Shown: one piece after another, positions 4,513 through 11,201 of the stretch | Layout: each line of letters begins with the position of its first letter | How positions within the stretch are numbered: position 1 is the first letter of the stretch | Assembly (NCBI GenBank): GCA_964645935.1 | Contig: CAZYAK010000051.1 | Coordinates: 1-11,201, forward strand | Direction of reading: 5' to 3' | Origin: CAZYAK01 sp964645935 | GTDB lineage: Bacteria; Patescibacteriota; Gracilibacteria; Peribacterales; Peribacteraceae | Length of the DNA: 11,201 nucleotides | The notes under the pieces: generated by a model | Told to the model about the DNA's origin: nothing | The model's database searches: none | What the model saw: the letters and a program-made list of their open reading frames with translations, nothing else | Position numbers and translations under genes: made by a program

Positions 4513-7389
4513 TCAGGGCGCGTTGCGGTAGAGCGTGGAGCGGATCACGGTGTCGGCGGACTCGATCCAGGCGTGCGTCACGTCCTGCGTGTCGCGGTCG
4601 ATCCAGCGCAGGTGCGTGCCAGGGGAGCTGAAGATCGTGAGCGAACGGTCGGTGAAGGCCTCCAGCGAGACCTGCAGGGTCGCTGCACCCGCACCGGCTG
4701 TGGGCAGAGCTTCCAGCACGAGGACCATCGTGTTGTCGGAGTCGATGGCGGAATTGACGGTCGAAACGTCGAGGCCGCCGCAGACCACGTGGAACGTGCC
4801 GGTGAGGGGCGCCGTCACGGCCGCGCCGTCGGGGTAGTGGGCCGCGCATGCGACCTTCTGCGTCGCGTCGGCCTTGTTGTAGGCTTTGAACGCCGCACCG
4901 TCGAGCGTCACGTTCTGCGCAGTGACGGTGAAGATGACGTCGGAGATCACGACCTTGTTGAGGCCGTTGCGGCTGTTGAGTGTTTGCGCGGCGCGGAAGC
5001 GGAACTGGCCCACGGGGCTCGGGCCCGAGGGCACGCGCGTGATGTCGCTGCTGTCGGGGTTCACGTTCTCGATGAGGCTGATCTTGGAGAGCACCACGTC
5101 GTTGGGGTTTCCCCGGATCACGGCGTTGGCCCCGGCACCCGTGACGCCCGTGAAGACCTCGCCTTCGCTTACGGCATCGCCGTCGTTCTGGGCGAGCGCG
5201 AGGCCCGTGCGGACATCCTTGCCTTGCACTGCGCCGGTAGCGCTCCGTACCGTGAGCGTGAACGAGTGGCCCGACACCGCGCCCTCCTGGTCCGATCGCA
5301 TACGGGGGCGCACAAGGAGTGTGGTGGCCTGGGCCGTGCCCACGGTGAGGTAACCGTTCGTGATGAATGCGCACATCGTCCCGGCAGGGACCACTTGGGC
5401 GCCGCAGCCGCCGACAGTGGCGGAGGCCACCGGCGTCAGGTCACCCGCCTTGTAGAGCTCCAGGCGGTCGACGGAGGACAGGGGATCGGTAGCCGGAGTC
5501 TGGGCGTTGACGGCCTCGCCCGTCAGCTGGATCTGGGTGACCTCCACGGCCTGGTTCTCGGCCTGCAACTGGAGGCGGAGGATGGAGTCGCGCGTTTCGC
5601 CGCCGGCCAAGAGCTGGCGGGCGCGCACGGGTGTGGAGTCCTTGGTCACGTGCAGATTGGCGGCGGCCAGTGCGACCGGGCAACGGACGGAGAGCAGCAT
5701 CACGTCGCCGGTGTTATTGGCCGAGGCCGGATCCGCCACCGCGGACTGGATGCCCGCGCGCGTGGAGATCTGCGCGTCGCACGTGAAGCTCTCCGGCACG
5801 GTGAAGGCCACGCTGAGGCTGCGGGACTCATTGGGCTGCAGGGTGAGGGCGCCGCAGACGGCCCGCGTACCTTCCTTGCGGCAGGTCGTGTCGGACTGGG
5901 AAGCGGAATAGACGAAGCTCTCGTGGATGCCGAAGTACGCGACGGCGTCCGTAACGGCCGAAGGGCCGGCGTTGCGCACCGTCAGCGTGAAGATAGCTGC
6001 GGTTCCGCGCTGCACGACGGCCGGGACGGTGCCGTTCACCGAGAGGTCGGCGGATGGGGTCGTGGGGTTGGTGGGGCAGGAGAGGGTGACACTGACAGTG
6101 GCGCTCGTATTGTCCGCTGCATTGGCGTCTGTGAGGGCACTCGCCACGGTGGCGGTGAAGGCGGCGGTGGCCGTGGAGCAGGTGGTCAGGGTGGGCACCG
6201 TGAAATGCAGGCTCAGCGCACGCACCTGTCCGCTCTGGAGCGTGAAGCCGCGGCAGTCGATGGTGTTGTTTACCACAGTGCACGAACCGGCATCACCGGT
6301 GGATGTGGAATACAGAAGGCCCGAGGGGATGGGCAGCGTGAAGCGCACATCCGTGGCGGCGGCGGGGCCGGCGTTGCGGATAACAGCTACGACGTTAAAC
6401 GATCCGCCGCGCTGCACCGACGAGGGGCCGTGCATCTGCACGGAGAGGTCCGGGCGGGTGCCGTTTGGTGTGCCGCACGTGGCGGAGAGCGTGATGGGGG
6501 AGGGCTCGTCGTTACTCAACACGGGATCGCCTTGGGGTTTCTCCGAGACGAACGCGCGCACTACCGCGATCTGGCCGCAGTCAAACGGGGCGTAAAAGCC
6601 CACGACCACCGGCAGCGAGTCACCTACGCGCAGGTTGAGGTTTGCGCACCGTACCTCACCGACGCCTTCCTGCGCGCAGCCCGCGTCCGAGAGATCAGGG
6701 CGGAACGTCATGCCGTTATTGGCGCGGATGCGGATGGCCACGCCCGCGGCGTTGTCGGGGCCGTTATTGCGGACGGTGGCGGTGTATCGCACCAGGCGAC
6801 CCTGGTCCAAGGATGTCGGGCCCGAGAGTATCATGGCGATGTCCGCGATGCCGTCTGCTTCGCTCAGGTCGTCTGGGCCGGTGCAGCCGCGGTCGGAGGG
6901 GTAGTCGGTCTTGCCGTCCTGGTCATTATCTAGGCCGTCGAAACACGGCAGCAGCGCGCCATTGGAGGTGACGAGAATCTTGCGGCTGGCTGTGAGATTG
7001 CCGAAGAACGTTCCGTCAGCCATCGCCATGCGCCAGCCCAGGGGGAACTCGCCCGTGAGAGTCGGCGCCTTGCCGGAGAGCGAGAAGGTCACGGTGGCCC
7101 CCGGAGGCACTGTCTGTTTCACGATGAGCCGCGGGAAGCGGAAGGCAATGTCGGTCTGAGAATTGAGCGACTCCAGCGCCGTACCCGTGGGCCAGGACTT
7201 GGTGCCGGTATTGCGCATCTGCACCTTGATCTTCACGTTGTCGCCGCTACGCACCGTTGCGGGGTACGTCATTTTGACGAACGAGGCCCGGTAGGACTTC
7301 GTCACGTTTTGCTGCGCAAAGGCCTGCGGGGTGGCGAGGAGACCGGCCGCCAGCAGCAGGGGCACGAACGATGCACGCAGGATCCGCAT
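4513..7389 (-). CDS. Exported surface protein: NBR1-Ig-like domain plus three DUF11/CARDB-like repeats
   Basis: A 958-residue exported protein of unknown function, probably surface-anchored or shed. A signal peptide (residues 1-25, ending AFA before QQ) is followed by an NBR1-type Ig-like domain (about 32-141, with MRNTGTKSWPTG), then a calcium-binding-like DNDQDG segment flanked by Cys149 and Cys169. Three DUF11/CARDB-like beta repeats follow at about 182-305, 313-438 and 447-570. Each has four cysteines with nearly constant spacing (238/248/271/305, 370/379/404/438, 503/512/537/570), suggesting two disulfides per repeat. The last 380 residues are beta-rich and unassigned, with two more cysteine pairs (662/673, 848/870) and a C-terminal end in STLYRNAP. 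No LPXTG motif, C-terminal helix or lipobox is seen. The gene has a strong promoter at 7414-7441 and leads a two-gene unit with the kinase. Domain names come from motif recognition, not a profile search. Confidence 0.88.
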   Translation of the reverse strand: MRILRASFVPLLLAAGLLATPQAFAQQNVTKSYRASFVKMTYPATVRSGDNVKIKVQMRNTGTKSWPTGTALESLNSQTDIAFRFPRLIVKQTVPPGATVTFSLSGKAPTLTGEFPLGWRMAMADGTFFGNLTASRKILVTSNGALLPCFDGLDNDQDGKTDYPSDRGCTGPDDLSEADGIADIAMILSGPTSLDQGRLVRYTATVRNNGPDNAAGVAIRIRANNGMTFRPDLSDAGCAQEGVGEVRCANLNLRVGDSLPVVVGFYAPFDCGQIAVVRAFVSEKPQGDPVLSNDEPSPITLSATCGTPNGTRPDLSVQMHGPSSVQRGGSFNVVAVIRNAGPAAATDVRFTLPIPSGLLYSTSTGDAGSCTVVNNTIDCRGFTLQSGQVRALSLHFTVPTLTTCSTATAAFTATVASALTDANAADNTSATVSVTLSCPTNPTTPSADLSVNGTVPAVVQRGTAAIFTLTVRNAGPSAVTDAVAYFGIHESFVYSASQSDTTCRKEGTRAVCGALTLQPNESRSLSVAFTVPESFTCDAQISTRAGIQSAVADPASANNTGDVMLLSVRCPVALAAANLHVTKDSTPVRARQLLAGGETRDSILRLQLQAENQAVEVTQIQLTGEAVNAQTPATDPLSSVDRLELYKAGDLTPVASATVGGCGAQVVPAGTMCAFITNGYLTVGTAQATTLLVRPRMRSDQEGAVSGHSFTLTVRSATGAVQGKDVRTGLALAQNDGDAVSEGEVFTGVTGAGANAVIRGNPNDVVLSKISLIENVNPDSSDITRVPSGPSPVGQFRFRAAQTLNSRNGLNKVVISDVIFTVTAQNVTLDGAAFKAYNKADATQKVACAAHYPDGAAVTAPLTGTFHVVCGGLDVSTVNSAIDSDNTMVLVLEALPTAGAGAATLQVSLEAFTDRSLTIFSSPGTHLRWIDRDTQDVTHAWIESADTVIRSTLYRNAP

Positions 7390-7390
7390 A

Positions 7391-7409
7391 CGGTTGAGGG
7401 AGGAAACCG
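7391..7409 (-). promoter_or_regulatory. Leader hairpin next to the surface-protein start codon
   Basis: In mRNA sense CGGTT and AACCG pair around a 9-nt loop TCCTCCCTC, ending one base before the ATG. Given the promoter at 7414-7441, transcription should begin near 7407-7409, so the hairpin would sit at or very near the 5' end of the mRNA. No Shine-Dalgarno is present. It could protect the 5' end or control initiation; that is inference. Confidence 0.35.
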
Positions 7410-7413
7410 GATA

Positions 7414-7441
7414 ACTTTATAATAACTTGCTAAAATGTCAA
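7414..7441 (-). promoter_or_regulatory. Promoter of the surface protein-kinase unit
   Basis: On the minus strand a perfect -35 TTGACA (7436-7441) is followed by a 16-bp spacer and TAAAGT (7414-7419; 4 of 6). The overlapping TATAAA (7416-7421) matches better but gives a 14-bp spacer. The box lies in an A/T-rich island (about 7410-7465) that stands out in this G+C-rich window. The predicted leader is only about 18-20 nt. Confidence 0.7.
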
Positions 7442-7502
7442 ATTCATTAAATAACAACAATCTAAGCCCGGTCAAGAGGACGAGAACGGCTTCAGGAAGA
7501 CC

Positions 7503-7532
7503 AAAAAAACCGCCGGGTGGTCCGGCGGTTTT
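7503..7532 (-). terminator. Rho-independent terminator of rny
   Basis: A perfect 11-bp stem (7506-7516 with 7522-7532, core CCGCCGG/CCGGCGG) closes a 5-nt loop. In minus-strand RNA it is followed by a run of seven U residues (complement of 7503-7509, partly inside the stem). It starts 14 bp after the rny stop codon. It makes rny the end of its transcription unit and separates it from the surface-protein promoter. Confidence 0.9.
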
Positions 7533-7546
7533 GGAGGCGTAACGTC

Positions 7547-9103
7547 TTACTTGGCCAGTTCCTCGATGCGGCGCTCGCGCACTACATTCACCTTAATGAC
7601 GCCCGGGTAGGTCAGCTCGCCTTCGATCTTCTTGGCGATGTCTTTGGCGAGCTTCTCCTGCGAGAGGTCATCGATCTTCTTGGTATCCACGAACACGCGG
7701 ACCTCGCGGCCTGCAGAGATGGCAAAGGCACGCTGTACCCCGTTGAATGTCTTGGCCAGGTCCTCCAGCGCGCGAAGACGCTTGAAGTACTCCTCGATGG
7801 ACTCACGGCGTGCTCCCGGACGGGCGCCGGAGATGGCGTCGGCGGCAGCCACGATGAAGGCCTCGGGCGTCTCCATGGGGATATCCTCGTGGTGGGCGGC
7901 GACGCAGTGGATGACCTCCGGACGTACCTTGAAACGCTTGCAGATCTCGACACCGATCTCCACGTGCGTGCCGGAGACCTCGTGATCGAGGGCCTTCCCC
8001 ACGTCGTGCAGGAGGCAGCCCTCGGTGACGATGCTGGCGTCTGCGCCGATTTCCTCCGCGAGCATGCGGCCCAGGTGCGCCATCTCCACGGAGTGCTTGA
8101 GGACGTTCTGGCCGTAGCTGGTACGGAAGCGCAGTCGGCCGATGATCTTGAGCAGATCTGGCGGATAGCCCGTGATGCCGAGGTCCTCGGTAGCGCGCTT
8201 GCCGAAGTCGAGCATCATCTTGCCTACCTGGTCCTTGACCTTGGCAACGGTCTCTTCGATCTTGGCGGGCTGGATGCGGCCGTCTTGGATGAGCTTCTCC
8301 ATGGCGAGCTTGGCCACGTAGCGGCGCACAAGGTCAAAGCCCGAGAGGATGATGGCTCCGGGAGTATCGTCGATAATGACGTCCACGCCCGTGGACTGCT
8401 CAAACGCGATGATATTGCGGCCCTCCTTGCCGATGATCTTGCCCTTGATGTCGTCAGAAGGGAGCTGGACCACCGTGGCGGTGGACTCGGATGCCACCTC
8501 CGAGGCGAACCGCTGCATGGCCTCGGACATGAGGTTCTTGGCGCGCTCGTCTACTTCCTGCTCCATCTCCTCGCGCTTGAGCTTGAGCTGCGCGGCGAAG
8601 TGGGACGAGAACTCCTTCTCCAATTCCTCGTAGAGCTGCTTCTGAGCCTCGGTCTGGCTGAGTTTGGCCACTTTTTCCAAGGCCTCGCGGTGCTTGGCGC
8701 TGGCGACGGACAAATCCGTCTTCATGGTGTCCAATTCGGCTTCGAGCTGCGTGACGTTGGCGCGCTGGCGCTCGATCTCCTTTACCTTGATATCGAGGGA
8801 GCGCTCCTTCTCTTCTAGACGGCCTTGTTCCTTCTCCACCTTGGATTCCATCTCGGAAGCCTGGAGACGAGCCTCGCTCAGGATTTCCTTGGCTGCCACT
8901 TTCGCTTCGGCCTCGGCGGTGCGGATTTGTCCGCGGACCTCCTGGACCTTTCCTTCGAGCTTGTGCAGCTCACGCTCCTGGCCGTCGATCTGCGTCTGCA
9001 GTGCGCTCGAGATCTTCTTGCCCTGGGAGAACCAGAACCAACCCGCGAGCAAACCGAGCCCGGCTCCGCCGAGCAAGGCGAGAACAACGATGATGAATTC
9101 CAT
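7547..9103 (-). CDS. rny: Ribonuclease Y (membrane-anchored endoribonuclease)
   Basis: RNase Y starts mRNA decay by endonucleolytic cleavage at the inner face of the membrane. The 518 residues show the full family layout and usual length: an N-terminal membrane anchor (about 3-25), a long charged coiled coil (about 28-205), a KH RNA-binding domain (about 210-270, with GKIIGKEGRN at 221-230) and an HD phosphohydrolase domain (about 333-430) with the metal-binding HD pair His366-Asp367 in LLHDVGKALDHE. The C-terminal domain is complete to about residue 518, ending in EELAK. All key residues look intact. The start is ATG at 9101-9103; the leader is C-rich without a Shine-Dalgarno. The gene ends in a strong terminator, and a promoter-like site at 9255-9282 lies upstream. 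Confidence 0.97.
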   Translation of the reverse strand: MEFIIVVLALLGGAGLGLLAGWFWFSQGKKISSALQTQIDGQERELHKLEGKVQEVRGQIRTAEAEAKVAAKEILSEARLQASEMESKVEKEQGRLEEKERSLDIKVKEIERQRANVTQLEAELDTMKTDLSVASAKHREALEKVAKLSQTEAQKQLYEELEKEFSSHFAAQLKLKREEMEQEVDERAKNLMSEAMQRFASEVASESTATVVQLPSDDIKGKIIGKEGRNIIAFEQSTGVDVIIDDTPGAIILSGFDLVRRYVAKLAMEKLIQDGRIQPAKIEETVAKVKDQVGKMMLDFGKRATEDLGITGYPPDLLKIIGRLRFRTSYGQNVLKHSVEMAHLGRMLAEEIGADASIVTEGCLLHDVGKALDHEVSGTHVEIGVEICKRFKVRPEVIHCVAAHHEDIPMETPEAFIVAAADAISGARPGARRESIEEYFKRLRALEDLAKTFNGVQRAFAISAGREVRVFVDTKKIDDLSQEKLAKDIAKKIEGELTYPGVIKVNVVRERRIEELAK

Positions 9104-9131
9104 GGGACATGGGGGCAGGGAGTGGGGGGGA

Positions 9132-9242
9132 TCATGCCCGCCGTCCGCCTTGTCGTAGCCGGGGGCGTTCTCGTACGGGTTGGAACGCGAAAGTCCGGTT
9201 GAACGGCGTTAGGAAGCCAAGAAGGAGGCGGATGAAGGACAT
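9132..9242 (-). CDS. Possible 36-residue small protein upstream of rny
   Basis: An ATG-to-TGA frame, too short for usual gene calling, ends 28 bp before the rny start. It begins MSFIRLLLGFLTPFNRTFAF and continues with an Arg-rich tail of about 16 residues, giving a hydrophobic then strongly basic small peptide. Third codon positions in the first half are mostly C or G, as in neighbouring genes. A promoter-like element at 9255-9282 would start transcription about six bases before this ATG, making it nearly leaderless. It resembles no family I know and could be a chance frame in the rny leader. Confidence 0.25.
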   Translation of the reverse strand: MSFIRLLLGFLTPFNRTFAFQPVRERPRLRQGGRRA

Positions 9243-9254
9243 GATGATGGCCGA

Positions 9255-9282
9255 AGTGTACTCCTGCCTACGGGAGAGTCGA
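9255..9282 (-). promoter_or_regulatory. Weak candidate promoter for rny
   Basis: On the minus strand TCGACT (9277-9282; 4 of 6), a 16-bp spacer and TACACT (9255-9260; 4 of 6) form a weak promoter. The -10 hexamer is identical to that of tuf. It lies about 150 bp upstream of rny. No better match was found between rny and the divergent exported-protein gene. Confidence 0.35.
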
Positions 9283-9340
9283 GGATGGGGGTTCGCTCCC
9301 GGCCCGGAACCGACACAAAGGGCTTGCGGCCGCATCATCA

Positions 9341-9357
9341 CGGTGGTTTCGCCACCG
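9341..9357. repeat. 6-bp hairpin in the rny-LTD intergenic region
   Basis: CGGTGG, loop TTTCG, CCACCG form a perfect stem-loop 53 bp upstream of the plus-strand LTD gene start. There is no poly-T on either side, so it is not a terminator. The rest of the 307-bp gap (9104-9410) shows a G-rich stretch near the rny start, the possible small ORF and promoter listed separately, and no tRNA or other recognisable RNA gene. Confidence 0.3.
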
Positions 9358-9410
9358 GTTGTGCTGCACGTGCCCTGCGCCGAGCATGCCCTTCGTCGCA
9401 TGATCCTCGC

Positions 9411-11201
9411 ATGCGTCTCTCCCTTTTTTCGGCCCTCTTCGCCGCTCTCCTCTGCGCCGGTCTCGTCCGCGCGGCCTCCCCGGTCACAGGGCCCTATATT
9501 AGCGAGCTGCTTTGGACAGGCAGCGACCTCTCTGCCTCCGACGAATGGCTGGAGGTGGCCACGTCGGCATCCGGCTCCACCGACCTCACCGGCTGGTCTC
9601 TCACGGGGGTCTCTGGAGCGGGTGCGGAGGTGCCGCTGCACGTCTTTGCCACAGGGGCGCTCCTGTTTCCACATATACCGTTGGTCGTCGCCAGGTATCC
9701 GGAAGGGGAGTCACGCTTGGAGTCGGCTCCCCATGCTGTTTCGACAAAAATGTCTTTGCCGAACACCAAACTCCTTATCCGGCTGCGCGATGCCACGGGC
9801 ACAGTGCGAGATCAGGCGGATGACGGCACCGGTTCGCCGATGGCTGGCTCCAATATCGCTCCCAAAGCCAGCATGGAGCGCCGGTACCCACCCCTCTCCG
9901 GGGAAGACCCTGCCGCGTGGCGTACCGCTACAGGGTCATGGGGTTTCGATGCCGGCACGACGATCTTTGGCAGCCCGGGCTACGCCGAGGGCCCTCGAGA
10001 GACCGTCATTCCCCCTGAAGAGGAGGATGTCCCAGTACCCGATCCTGAGCACGTCGGCGCGGAAGTCACCTGGAGCGGGAGTATTGCCTTGATCACGCTG
10101 TATTGGCAATCGTCGGACCCCGTACTCCTTACAGCCGTGGATCTCCGCCAGGAATACCCAGCTTCCGCCACAGGAACGCAGCTGGTCTTCGAACAGGCTG
10201 AATCGCGAGGGGATTTGCTGCTCCAGCGGGTGAGGAACGAGCAGCAATCTCCCGGAATACGTATTTCACTTCAGCCCTATCCCAAGCAAAATACTTCAAG
10301 TTCATCGGAGCAATACTCCTCCGCTCCGTTGGCACATGCTCCCGTGGCGTTTGCCATCACGGAGGTTACCCCGGCTCCATTGGAGGGGGATCCTTGGGTG
10401 GAGTTCCACTACGCGGGATCGGGGACGATCCTGCTGGATGGCTGGTCGATCACCGACGGGACGGTCACGGCCCCTCTCGGAGGCCTCGCCCCCTTCAAAG
10501 CAGGGGAGGTGCGGATGGTTCCGTCCAGTCTCTCGGGTTTTCGGCCGCGGAAGGCCGGCAGCACCCTCGAGCTGCACGACGAACATGGCCGCATCCAACG
10601 TCTGACGGTACCGAGTCTGCTGACGGGCCAGAGCTACGATGCGCTGCTTCAGCGCGTTACCTGTGCACCAAGCGGCAATTCACGAGATCTGGCTGTGTGG
10701 GAGGCATCCATCGTCGTCCAATCCGGCGAGACGCGCGCCACGGGGCGCACATCCGTGAACATTCAGCTCACCTCGCCCAGTCTCGCGCCAACACGCTGCG
10801 CGGTAGAGTTTGGGGATGGCAAGGTTTCAGAGAGCTGCAATCCGCCCTCCCATGCGTATAGCGAACCTGGATCGTTCTTGCTCGTAGCCACGGCCAGCAA
10901 CTCCTGCGGAGAAACGGTCACACGGGTTCTCGAGATCATCGTAGACTCAGAGCCTCTAGAGATCTCGAAGACGCCCTCGCCGTCTTCCACGGTGACTGCG
11001 GCACGCTCTTCCTCGCCGCTGGTCGATTCGTCCATCAAGAGCGGCACGGGCATCCGCTTGCTTTCCGCTCTGCCCAACCCCGACGGCGATGACGGAGGCC
11101 ACGAGTGGGTGGATCTCTTCCAGGAGCACGGAAAACCCATGGAACTCAATGGCTTGTCTCTGCTTGCCGCGGGGGGCAAGCACTACGTACTGTCCGGCGC
11201 G
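9411..11201 (+). CDS. Exported multidomain lamin-tail (LTD)/PKD protein, partial at right edge
   Basis: From ATG 9411 the frame stays open for 597 codons to the window edge, so the C-terminus is missing. A clear signal peptide (MRLSLFSALFAALLCAGLVR, cleavage near Ala21-Ala22) indicates export. A first lamin-tail-like domain spans about 24-193 (ISELLWTG, DEWLEV, LTGWSLTG, then GSWGFD and GSPGYAE). An acidic/Pro linker (194-213), a segment of unknown type and a Ser-rich linker follow. A second LTD-like domain lies at about 310-413 (ITEVTPAP, DPWVEF, LLDGWSI). A PKD-like domain (about 415-512, AVEFGDG, HAYSEPGSF, SNSCGETV) has cysteines 418, 463, 476 and 499. After a Ser-rich linker (518-546) a third LTD begins (ALPNPDGDD, HEWVDLF). 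Lamin-tail domains in exported bacterial proteins are thought to bind surfaces, membranes or DNA. The function here is unknown. No Shine-Dalgarno is present. Confidence 0.85.
   Translation, partial: MRLSLFSALFAALLCAGLVRAASPVTGPYISELLWTGSDLSASDEWLEVATSASGSTDLTGWSLTGVSGAGAEVPLHVFATGALLFPHIPLVVARYPEGESRLESAPHAVSTKMSLPNTKLLIRLRDATGTVRDQADDGTGSPMAGSNIAPKASMERRYPPLSGEDPAAWRTATGSWGFDAGTTIFGSPGYAEGPRETVIPPEEEDVPVPDPEHVGAEVTWSGSIALITLYWQSSDPVLLTAVDLRQEYPASATGTQLVFEQAESRGDLLLQRVRNEQQSPGIRISLQPYPKQNTSSSSEQYSSAPLAHAPVAFAITEVTPAPLEGDPWVEFHYAGSGTILLDGWSITDGTVTAPLGGLAPFKAGEVRMVPSSLSGFRPRKAGSTLELHDEHGRIQRLTVPSLLTGQSYDALLQRVTCAPSGNSRDLAVWEASIVVQSGETRATGRTSVNIQLTSPSLAPTRCAVEFGDGKVSESCNPPSHAYSEPGSFLLVATASNSCGETVTRVLEIIVDSEPLEISKTPSPSSTVTAARSSSPLVDSSIKSGTGIRLLSALPNPDGDDGGHEWVDLFQEHGKPMELNGLSLLAAGGKHYVLSGA

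Noticed and set aside
5680..6860. Tandem DNA repeat within the surface-protein gene
   Set aside because: The three repeats are similar only at protein level (fold and cysteine spacing); no long identical nucleotide repeats were seen, so recent duplication or phase variation is not supported.
4048..6933. A 961-codon open frame on the plus strand, antisense to the surface protein and part of the kinase
   Set aside because: It lies entirely opposite two genes with clear domains and a signal peptide. Its translation is Arg/Gly/His/Ala-rich with no domain, so it is the usual G+C-rich antisense shadow.
7517..8818. A 433-codon plus-strand frame opposite rny
   Set aside because: It starts inside the rny terminator and is the complement of RNase Y codons (Leu/His-rich pseudo-protein). 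rny is unambiguous.
9281..9310. tRNA-like T-arm (ggttcgctccc) in the rny-LTD gap
   Set aside because: No matching T-stem, acceptor or anticodon arm could be drawn on either strand.
9109..10092. A 327-codon plus-strand frame overlapping the start of the LTD gene
   Set aside because: It is out of frame with the signal-peptide LTD protein, is Arg/Pro/Ser-rich, and stops while the LTD frame stays open for 597 codons.

Overview
This is a G+C-rich bacterial window with tightly packed, mostly single-gene transcription units. The organism is probably a Patescibacteria/CPR-type bacterium; a Peribacteria- or Peregrinibacteria-like lineage is my best guess, at modest confidence. The reasons are the mix of exported lamin-tail (LTD) and DUF11/NBR1-Ig-like surface proteins with a membrane-anchored RNase Y, a short MutY, and six gene starts with no visible Shine-Dalgarno (SD) sequence. 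UGA is used as a stop in the ABC transporter, kinase and surface-protein genes, so the UGA-to-glycine code of Gracilibacteria and Absconditabacteria does not apply. No rRNA, tRNA, CRISPR array, IS element or prophage gene is visible.

Layout, left to right. Bases 1-263 (minus) hold the N-terminal part of EF-Tu, which continues off the left edge; its promoter is at 322-350. A terminator at 375-426 ends the preceding gene, an ABC exporter half-transporter (438-2264, minus, probably with an N-terminal extension to about 2339). A divergent intergenic region (2340-2481) carries a candidate promoter and inverted repeats. It leads into the plus-strand adenine glycosylase MutY (2482-3456), which has a degenerate iron-sulfur motif and no recognisable NUDIX-like C-terminal domain. 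mutY converges with only 2 bp between stop codons on a minus-strand pair: a soluble Hanks-type protein kinase (3459-4502), and just upstream of it a 958-residue exported surface protein (4513-7389). This pair has a clear promoter at 7414-7441. Next comes RNase Y (7547-9103, minus), closed by a strong terminator at 7503-7532 and possibly preceded by a 36-codon small ORF. From 9411 to the right edge a plus-strand gene encodes an exported protein with LTD, LTD, PKD and a third LTD start; it is open to the end of the window.

Functionally the window joins housekeeping genes (translation elongation, oxidative DNA repair, mRNA turnover) to cell-envelope genes (ABC export, two large disulfide-rich or Ig-like exported proteins). 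The kinase/surface-protein pair is the closest thing to an uncharacterised system. No complete novel defence or mobile system is evident. The most distinctive signals are the altered MutY, the acidic/proline-rich insert in the ABC nucleotide-binding domain, the four-cysteine repeats of the surface protein, and the pyrimidine-rich leaders without SD sequences.
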